Assembly: GCA_963969345.1 (NCBI GenBank)
Contig: OZ017766.1
Location: 3,658,001-3,722,000, forward strand
DNA length: 64,000 nucleotides
Origin: Turbatrix aceti
Lineage: Eukaryota; Nematoda; Chromadorea; Rhabditida; Panagrolaimidae
Direction: 5' to 3'
Shown here: positions 56,383-64,000 of the stretch, piece after piece
Numbering within the stretch: position 1 is the first letter of the stretch
Layout: each line of letters starts with the position of its first letter
Position numbers and translations under genes: made by a program
The notes under the pieces: generated by a model
What the model was told of the DNA's origin: nothing
What the model saw: the letters and a program-made list of their open reading frames with translations, nothing else
The model's database searches: none

Positions 56383-58869
56383 CTACCACTTGAGCATGCG
56401 GATGAGAGCGTTCTTGGGGTACGCGCGAATGAGGTGCTTGCGTGTTTCGTTGAAGGCGAGCAGCGTGATGCCGGCGCTGATGGGGAAGAGCCAGGCGAAG
56501 AGCGGCGGGGGCTGGAGGTGGAAGAGGCTGTTGAGGCCGGGCACGAAGACGATGAGGAAGAGCACCGTCAGCTGGAACGCGATCGCCGCCGCCAGCGCGC
56601 GGTTGTGGAGGCCGTGGACGAAGAGCGAGACCCTCCGCGTCGTGCACATGACCAGGTGGAAGGTCTGCGAGACGACGAGCGTGATGTGCCACGCCGCGGA
56701 CGCCTGGTGGTAGACGTGGACCTGGTCAGCTGCCGAGAGCACGCGGCCGGTCGCCAGCACGAGCTCGGGGGACTCGGAGCGCCATTGGAGCGGCGCCGAG
56801 TGGTACAGGTCCCCGAGCGAGACGTTGTACGCCCAGAATACGCAGAAGTAGGCGAGGATGCAGTTGACCGCGATGACGGGCCCTGCCAGGAGGTACGAGT
56901 ACGCGAGCAGCGACCGGGTGACGAGGCGGGCCGTCGGGGGCCGAGGAGGCCTGCGCATGAGGTCGCGCTCGGGCGGCTCGTAGACCAGGGCCACGGCGGG
57001 CGGCAGATCGGCGAAGAGGTCGATGGCGAGGATCTGCAGACTCGTGAGGCCTAGCGGGAAACCCAGCACGTAGCCCAGCCAGACGGAGAGCACCTCTGGC
57101 ACGACGTGCGACAGAGAGAACGCGATCGTCTTCTTCAGATTATCGACGAGGAGACGCGCCTGTTCGATGGCCGCCAGGATCTGCGGCAGGCCGGGCCGGG
57201 CGACGACGATGTCCGCGGCTTCCTTCGCGTAGACGGAGCCAATCGAGTCGAGTGCGAGGCCCACGTCGGCCGCACGAAGCGAACTCGCATCAGCCACTGC
57301 GTCGCCGGTCATCGCGACGAAGACCCCGGCTGCCCGGCACTTGCTGGCGATGAGCGCCTTCTGCCGGGGCGTCGTGCGCGCGAAAACGAGCCTCTGCTTG
57401 GTCAGCAGGTTGGTCCAGTCTGCGGAAGTAAAGTCCTTGACCAGGTCGCTCTGGATCACCTCCACGTCGCCCTTGGCGGCCAGCGGCACGACATCCAGCT
57501 TGATTTCCTCCAGACTCTCTTTTCTGCCGTTTCCGTGCTCTGCGTCGCCGTTCCGGACTTCAGCGGGTTTGGCCTTCTCGCCGACGCGCACTCCGCACTC
57601 GCCGCCAAAGTGCTGCTGCGCGATGGCACTCGCCGCCACAGCATGGTCACCTGAGACCATCCAGAGCCGGATGCCGGCTTCCGAGGCTGTGCGCACGGCT
57701 TCCCTGATGCCGGGGAGAGGCGGATCGTCGAGGGCGGCCATGCCGACGAAGACCCACCCGCTGGTCGGGAAGTTGGCGCCCTCTTCGGGATCCACGTAGA
57801 ACTCGGTGTCGGCAAAGTCGTCAAATTCCTTCATCGCGAACCCAATGCACGACTTGCCTGTGCCGCCGTACTGCAGGAACGACGTCTGAAAATGTCAAGT
57901 AGGAAAAAGTCAAAACATGGCACGAACGAACCTCAAAAGCGTCGAGCTGCTCGTCGTCGAGCGGCACGGGGCCGTTGGGGGTCAGGAAAGAGGAGCACTT
58001 GACGATCACCTTCTCAGGAGCCCCCTTGACCATGACGACGTGGCGCACGACGTCGTCGTCGCCCAGCGAGTCGGCCGGCCGGGTCTTCTCGCGGGCGATG
58101 ACGAGATGCCGCCGCTTCTGGCCCGTGAAAGGGACCTCGTAGACCACGTCGAACGCCTCCCGGATGTCCTCGACCGAGGTGAACCGCTCGACGAATTTGA
58201 TGAGGGCCACGTCGACGCGTTTGCCTACCACGCTCTTCTCCGCGAGGTCCTTGTGCTTCAGCATGAAAGTTCCCGTGTCGACGACGGCCGGCACTGGCAC
58301 TCGAGGCTGCTTCGCGGGGTAGATGCGCGCACTGGCCCGCGACAACGTCCGTGAGAGCAGGTTCTTGCGCCGGAAGCTGGGCGTCTTGCGGGAGATCAAC
58401 GCGGGCGCAGAAGCCCGGATGTGGGCTCTGTCGCAGACCGACATCACGGTGAACAGGTGATCCAGCACCGGGTCATCTGCGTAAGAGGCCCTGCGACCGG
58501 CCTTGACGAGAGAGTCCACCGTCATGCCTGTGCCATGGGCCCAGACGTCGGTGACGCGGAGGTCGTTCTGCGTGAAAGCGGCTGTTTTGTCAACAATTAA
58601 CAGAGACGTGCAGCCGAGGACGTCCGCGAGATCGAGGCGTTTCAGGTACATGCCGGCGGCCGCGAGACGTCGGGCGACGATGAGGAGTTGCGCCGTGATG
58701 ATGACCGGCAGGCCCTGGGGCACGCAGGCCACAATCACAACGAGGAAGGTGTTGACGAAGAGCGTGAGAAAGTGCGCGTGGCGGTCGGAGAGGGTCAGGC
58801 CCATGACGAGGCTGCAGCTCGCCACGACCAGCGCCGACAGCGTGACGAAGAACACAAAGCGTCGGTGCT
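56383..58869 (-). CDS. P2C-type (Na+/K+-ATPase-like) P-type ATPase, 5' truncated by gap
   Basis: Exons 57932-58869 (open into the gap) and 56383-57885 give about 813 aa of the C-terminal part. Order: M3-M4 with VACVPQGLPVI, the phosphorylation loop, a nucleotide-binding domain with VKGAPEKV, SGDHAVAASAIA, hinge, M5-M10 (AIDLFADLPPAVALVYEP in M6) and the family-typical end. Several catalytic signatures deviate. DKTGTLTQN reads DKTAAFTQN, TGDGVNDSP reads TGDAVADAS, and the M4 Glu of VPEGL is Gln. The phosphorylatable Asp and the two M6 Asp remain. This resembles divergent nematode catp genes; it may be a weak pump or a non-pumping protein. The actuator domain and TGES motif are in the gap or beyond. 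Confidence 0.85.
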
Positions 58870-59069
58870 NNNNNNNNNNNNNNNNNNNNNNNNNNNNNNN
58901 NNNNNNNNNNNNNNNNNNNNNNNNNNNNNNNNNNNNNNNNNNNNNNNNNNNNNNNNNNNNNNNNNNNNNNNNNNNNNNNNNNNNNNNNNNNNNNNNNNNN
59001 NNNNNNNNNNNNNNNNNNNNNNNNNNNNNNNNNNNNNNNNNNNNNNNNNNNNNNNNNNNNNNNNNNNNN
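58870..59069. other. Assembly gap, 200 N
   Basis: Second placeholder of exactly 200 N. It cuts the ATPase gene, and the sequence after it starts at the base equivalent to 50414, the outer edge of the histone inverted repeat. Confidence 0.95.
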
Positions 59070-59237
59070 GATAGGTAGAAATAACGGAGAACATTGTCAA
59101 AACAAGCAAAAAAACGCGATAAAATTCTTTTTTTTTATTTCGGGGAAACGTTCGACGTTTTTGGTGCTTCTTTTTTTATTTTTGTTTTCCGGCATGTTCA
59201 TTTTTTGCCCCTTTTTTGCGTTGCCTGTTTGTTCATT

Positions 59238-59564
59238 TTTTGGCGCCAAAACGGCCAGACGAGCAGATCATCGCTTGCGAACGACCCTTCAAGGTACCCT
59301 AAAAAGTGGCGCCATTCCGCGTCTGCTGACCGTTGGTTCCCGCGTGCACCTGCTGCGAGTCGACGGCTCCGCTTTGACGATCCTAGACAGCAGTGTCCAA
59401 CACGACCCCGGAGAGAAGCCCGATCGGCGGCGATTAGCGTGTTTGGCGCCAAAATCAGCGGAGACGACGCTTCGGCTTGTATCCGTTTTCCCGCCAGGTT
59501 TCACCTGGCCTTCGAACGATCGATGCACCACACCGTGAATCGCACGAGCTATATCGATGTCAAT
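59238..59564 (+). repeat. E2F-palindrome block D
   Basis: Same as block C; palindromes at 59238-59251 and 59442-59454. Confidence 0.7.
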
Positions 59565-59882
59565 AAAGGGGTTTTTTGAAAGTGATAATGGAAAGGCATA
59601 CTAAGATTCCGGAAAAATCACAAAAAAAGATTGTCTGTACCGATGCGTAACTTTTTCCAGGTTTCTCGATTTGATACTGTTTTTTTGATAAACAGTTTCT
59701 GGACAGGTTGCGATTTGCATGAATTTTTTTTGACAGATTTTTTTGTTTCACATCAATTACGTTCGATGCACTTTTCTTTTTAGCTTGATCACCTTGAACC
59801 AGTTGCTCCCCCCCCCAACAACGAGAATCCAACAAGAATTTATACAGATTTTTCGTCGATAACTGAACGTGAGATCGTATGT

Positions 59883-59898
59883 GGCCCTAAAGAGGGCC
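59883..59898 (-). promoter_or_regulatory. Histone 3' hairpin of H2B copy 3
   Basis: Same hairpin as at 51227-51242. Confidence 0.9.
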
Positions 59899-59936
59899 GT
59901 TGGGATAGATGAGCGTTCTCGACAGCAGCGGCAAGC

Positions 59937-60308
59937 TTACTTGGAGCTGGTGTACTTGGTGACGGCCTTGGTGCCCTCGGAGACGGCGTGCTTGGCGAGC
60001 TCTCCAGGTAGGATGAGGCGGACGGCGGTCTGGATTTCGCGGGAGGAGATGGTCGAGCGCTTGTTGTAGTGCGCGAGACGGCTGGCCTCGGAGGCGATGC
60101 GCTCGAAGACGTCGTTGACGAACGAGTTCATGATGGACATGGCCTTGGAGGAGATGCCGGTGTCGGGGTGGACCTGCTTGAGGACGCGGTAGATGTAGAC
60201 CGAGTAGGTCTCCTTGCGGGACTTCCTGCGCTTCTTGTCGCCGGTACGAGCGGTCTTCTGGGCCTTGACGGCCTTCTTGGCTCCCTTTCCAGTGGGCTTC
60301 GGTGGCAT
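59937..60308 (-). CDS. H2B: Histone H2B, copy 3
   Basis: Identical to copy 2 within the direct repeat. May not exist as a separate locus if the repeat is an assembly artefact. Confidence 0.95.
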   Translation of the reverse strand: MPPKPTGKGAKKAVKAQKTARTGDKKRRKSRKETYSVYIYRVLKQVHPDTGISSKAMSIMNSFVNDVFERIASEASRLAHYNKRSTISSREIQTAVRLILPGELAKHAVSEGTKAVTKYTSSK

Positions 60309-60527
60309 GTTGAGAGAACGAGCGAGTTGAGATCGACGAGTCGAATGCCGCTTGCCGCGCGCGTCCCGCTTATGTACCCGTGTTCGGGGGCGGGGCTTGC
60401 AAATGCGCGCGCGCGCGTCGAGGCGGGCCGGTCTCGGGGTACATAAGCAGCTCGCGCGTCGTCCGCGACATCGACTCGTCGAATCAGTCTCTGTCGAAGC
60501 TCGTTGCTCTCATCAACTCAACTCATC
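60309..60527. promoter_or_regulatory. Divergent H2A/H2B promoter, copy 3
   Basis: Same as copy 2 within the direct repeat. Confidence 0.7.
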
Positions 60528-60917
60528 ATGTCTGGACGTGGAAAGGGTGCCAAAGCCAAGACCGGCGGAAAGGGAGGCAAGTCCCGCTCATCGCGCGCCG
60601 GCCTGCAGTTCCCCGTCGGCCGTCTTCACCGTCTCCTCCGCCGAGGCCACTACGCCGAGCGCGTCGGTGGCGGAGCCCCCGTCTACCTCGCCGCCGTCCT
60701 CGAGTACCTCGCCGCTGAGGTCCTCGAACTCGCCGGCAACGCCGCCCGCGACAACAAGAAGACGCGCATCAACCCGCGCCATCTCCAGCTCGCCGTCCGC
60801 AACGACGAGGAACTCAACAAGCTCCTTGCCGGCGTCACCATCGCTCAGGGCGGTGTCCTCCCCAACATCAACGCCGTCCTTCTCCCCAAGAAGAGCGCCC
60901 ACGGTGAGAGCCAGTAA
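60528..60917 (+). CDS. H2A: Histone H2A, copy 3
   Basis: Identical to copy 2 within the direct repeat; same reservation as for H2B copy 3. Confidence 0.95.
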   Translation: MSGRGKGAKAKTGGKGGKSRSSRAGLQFPVGRLHRLLRRGHYAERVGGGAPVYLAAVLEYLAAEVLELAGNAARDNKKTRINPRHLQLAVRNDEELNKLLAGVTIAQGGVLPNINAVLLPKKSAHGESQ

Positions 60918-60968
60918 GTCTCCTTGCTGTGCCGTCTCCGCTCCAATGCTTCGTACATCTATCCCAAC

Positions 60969-60984
60969 GGCCCTCTTTAGGGCC
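60969..60984 (+). promoter_or_regulatory. Histone 3' hairpin of H2A copy 3
   Basis: Same hairpin as at 52313-52328. Confidence 0.9.
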
Positions 60985-61432
60985 ACATTCGATCTCACGT
61001 TCAGTTATCGAGGAAAAAAATCGTATAAATTTGTCATTATTCGATACCATGGTGGTCAATATGTGAAATGGGGTGAAAATATATAAAAAGGTGTATTTTA
61101 TACCAGAAATAACTGATTACAAGCATCGTTTTTGTGTTTCGTTGTACATCTCATTACCGATCCATTTCATGCATCCAGTGTTCAATTAGGTCAATTGGTG
61201 CGAAGGATCGGTTTTGTGTGCATGAAAAGTCTTTGTTTTGCTTGAAAGCGTGAAAATCCTCAATTTTTAGCTTTGATTTAGGTTCAACGTTTTCTCAACG
61301 CGAAAATTGTCCTGCTCCTTTTTTTGATGTGCTTTTGAAAATTTTATAAAACTGGTCGTCGCCTCACTTTTTCTGTATATTGTGTTTACAGTTGGTGTTG
61401 TATACTGCGGTGGTCAGAATTCATAGAAGGCC

Positions 61433-62501
61433 ATGTCTTCTTCGGCGATTCTACGGCGGATCGATCCTCGCGCTTATTTTGAGAAATTCTTGGCCAAAGA
61501 TGTTTATCCCGACGGTCGAAGCATCAACGAATACCGCAACATCGGTGTTATGCCGGGAACCGACTGGAAGCATCACAAATGCGTCAGAATCGAGTATGGC
61601 AGCATCGTGCTTGCCGTGAGTGGTCAACTGGCTGTGGAACGCACGTGCGACGCTCCTTCAATCATTTTTCACGTCGAAAACGAAGATTCCGCCAGATTGG
61701 TATGTTTTTTGTTTCTTCGTTTTATTTTGGGTAACGGGTAACAACTGTCGCTTTGTAGCCAGCGCCCCAGAAAATCACAGAAATTCTCGAACTCCTGACT
61801 TCACAAAATGCGTTTTTCGATCGATCAGAACTCAAAACGAACGACGACGCCTTCGAATGGCAGCTGCGGGTCACTATTACGGTGACTTTTTGGCTACGAT
61901 TGTTACCATCATTACCGTCGTTTTTGCAGATCTTCAGCGCCGATGGTTTCGTGCTGGACGCTGTCCTGATCGGACTCAATGCCCTGCTTTTGCAAATCCG
62001 CATTCCCGCGGCTTCGTACAACTGGGTGACCTGTCTCGATAAAGACGAGCAACGCACCGAGCCCTCAAGGCTCCAAATCGACTCCAGCGTCTCCAGAAGG
62101 CTGCAGATCAAGAATACGCCTGTTTTCACCGCGTTTGGGCTGTACAGGTATCAAGTGAACGACGATTACGCTCTCAACGCCGGTTCCGCGAAGGTTTGCA
62201 TTTTTTTATAAAAAAACATTGGTTATGCGGAATTTTTCTGTTTTCTGAATTCTTTTTCCCAAGGCTATTCTTATTCCAGGACATTCCGATGCACATCCTC
62301 GTCGATCCACCGTCTGAACTCGTCCCCCACTGTGTCGGCACCGTGCAATTTGTCCACGTCAACGAATCCACGATTGCGGCCATCGATGTCGAGGGCAGCG
62401 TAAGCGTCGACGGCGATGTCTTTGATCGACTGGCTGGCCAAGCACGAGATCACTTCCAACGTGTCTCCACGGCGTACAAAACTTTTGCAGAAAAATTCTG
62501 A
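61433..62501 (+). CDS. EXOSC8: Exosome core subunit EXOSC8/Rrp43, second copy
   Basis: Exons 61433-61699, 61759-61881, 61930-62193 and 62280-62501; same sequence as at 52777. A second identical copy of a normally single-copy exosome gene supports the suspicion of a false duplication. Confidence 0.83.
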
Positions 62502-62935
62502 TATTTTTCTCTCCTGTTGTTGAGTTTTGTTGGATTTGAGTAATAAAACCTCAATTAAAAACGCCAAATCGGCACTTGTGCTTGTCGTATGTACAGCAGA
62601 GGCTCGTTTTCCCTGATACCTGTCGAACTTATCATGAACACAAAAATGCAAAACAAAAAGCTTCGTTGAAAGCAGCCAACGAAGAAACGAGCGACGCAAC
62701 GTGCGGAACCTCGAGGCAGCTCTTTCTCATTGCTGCGAGCGCGTGCGGACTGGATGTTTTCGGTTGGAAAATGGAAACGGTGGTATTCTTGTGACTTGCA
62801 CACTCCCAACATTTTGTCGTTTTCTCGATAACAGACCACGTTTTTGTCGTTGTTTCTTTCATTTTGCGTGTTTTTCGTGCCGCTTTTTGTTTATGATTAC
62901 CTTTCGAGTTATCCAAACGTTTTGTAGGGTTAATC

Positions 62936-63798
62936 ATGAGCAAGGTTTCGCGTGACACGCTCAACGACGCCGTTACTGAACTGCTTCGCTACTCCAAGGA
63001 GGAAAAGCCTCGCAAGTTCCGCGAAACGGTCGAGCTCCAGATCGTTCTCAAGAACTACGATCCCCAAAAGGACAAGCGTTTCAGCGGTTCCGTCAGGTAA
63101 ATATTTCGGCTTGGCAGCGGAATTAATTTTCAATTACCTTCAATTATCTCGTCATTGACCTCACCCAGGGTCTTGGCAATATAATGGGGAGGAAATAATT
63201 TTTATTTCCGTTAGGCATGTTGATTGTGTCGGTTTTCCCTTACGGGGCCGTAAGTCACGATTCAGCAGCCATGTTTTATAAGTGTGTTACCGTTTTTTCT
63301 TGTAGACTGCGCCACATCCCTCGCCCCGGCCTCAAGGTGTGCATCCTTGCTGACCAGCATCACTACGATGAAGCCAAGGGCCTCGGCATCCCCTGCATGA
63401 CTGCTGATGACCTCAAGAAGCTTAACAAAGACAAGAAGCTCATCAAGAAGCTTGCCGCGAGCTACAACGCCTTCCTCGCCTCGGACTCGCTCGTGCGTCA
63501 GATTCCCCGTATCCTCGGTCCTGGTCTGAACAAGGCCGGCAAGTTCCCTTCTGTCGTCACCCATGCCGACAACCTCTCGGCCAAGATCGACGAGATCCGC
63601 GCCACCGTCAAGTTCCAGATGAAGAAGGTTCTCTGCCTGTCGGTTGCCATCGGACACGTCGAGATGGCTCAGGATGACCTCGTCGACAACATCTCGCTCG
63701 GCGTCAACTTCCTCGTGTCTCTCCTCAAGAAGAACTGGCAGAACGTCCGTGCCCTGCACATCAAGTCGACCATGGGCCCTGCTCAGCGTCTTTATTAA
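62936..63798 (+). CDS. RPL10A: Ribosomal protein uL1 (RPL10A), second copy
   Basis: Exons 62936-63096 and 63306-63798; same sequence as at 54280, intron included. Confidence 0.94.
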
Positions 63799-63974
63799 GT
63801 GTCGCTTGACTGTTGTTTTTTTGCTGATGAGTTTTTGTTAAGATTAAATTCGTTTTGTTAGTTATCTTTTCGCTTATTTATTATCGGGTTTGTAAACCCT
63901 TGATATATTTTTCGACGTGTTTTTCTTTTTGTGGTTGCATACTAATTTTGCTTTGTAGGTAACTGGTCAAAGTT

Positions 63975-64000
63975 ATGGCTGATCGTGGAGGATTTAGCGG
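63975..64000 (+). CDS. RPS2: Ribosomal protein uS5 (RPS2), second copy, cut by window end
   Basis: Only the first codons (MADRGGFS) are inside the window; they match the copy at 55319. Confidence 0.85.

Larger units (their letters stand above)
59070..64000 (+). repeat. Direct repeat, second copy
   Basis: Copy of 50414-55344 with offset 8,656 bp, running to the window end. It carries block D, H2B, H2A, EXOSC8, RPL10A and the start of RPS2. Confidence 0.92.

Noticed and set aside
56434..57654. Plus-strand frames of about 200 codons opposite the ATPase
   Set aside because: Shadows of the GC-rich ATPase exon; composition bias only.

Overview
The window is eukaryotic, and most likely from a nematode. 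Genes have many short introns (about 45-70 bp) ending in TTTTCAG or TTTGTAG, and several start codons follow an acceptor-like site directly, as expected for spliced-leader trans-splicing. There are FLYWCH and MADF genes, a multi-exon nematode-type globin, and replication-dependent histone genes whose 3' hairpins have a loop starting with C, a nematode trait. I see no rRNA, tRNA or CRISPR. Species cannot be set from sequence alone. Two runs of exactly 200 N (28506-28705, 58870-59069) are scaffold placeholders.

Left part (1-24.3 kb): a hAT-like MITE, a rhodopsin-like GPCR, a calcium-channel alpha2/delta subunit, an SH2 tyrosine kinase, a BAR-domain protein, two FLYWCH zinc-finger genes, an S28 serine carboxypeptidase whose coding sequence is split by a 973-bp palindromic element with CACGATGGG ends, an SHP2-type phosphatase and a CEP104 homologue. 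Centre (24.3-38.1 kb): a gene-poor stretch, then a globin gene whose last intron holds an antisense Ty3/gypsy LTR element. Its single ORF fuses Gag, protease and integrase with no reverse transcriptase or RNase H. Then come an SDR enzyme, OSGEP/Kae1 and a two-MADF-domain regulator.

Right part (38.5-64 kb): a histone locus built from nested repeats. REXO2-H3-small ORF-H4 forms a 3,227-bp arm, present twice as a nearly identical inverted repeat (38489-41715 and 47187-50413). A divergent H2A/H2B pair forms a second, more diverged inverted repeat. GC-rich blocks carrying the E2F-like palindrome TTTTGGCGCCAAAA lie between the histone pairs. The H4 gene has an intron. After the second H2A/H2B pair come EXOSC8, RPL10A and RPS2 on one strand and a P2C-type ATPase on the other, cut at its 5' end by the second gap. 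The sequence after that gap (59070-64000) repeats 50414-55344 with an offset of 8,656 bp and looks identical, so it is either a very recent tandem duplication or an assembly artefact.

Functional logic: S-phase genes (four core histones), a small-RNA exonuclease, an exosome subunit and two ribosomal proteins are packed in about 18 kb. The shared E2F-like palindromes suggest cell-cycle control of the histone part. All exon models were built by hand from splice consensus and frame; where exon lengths and phases add up exactly I state this as support.
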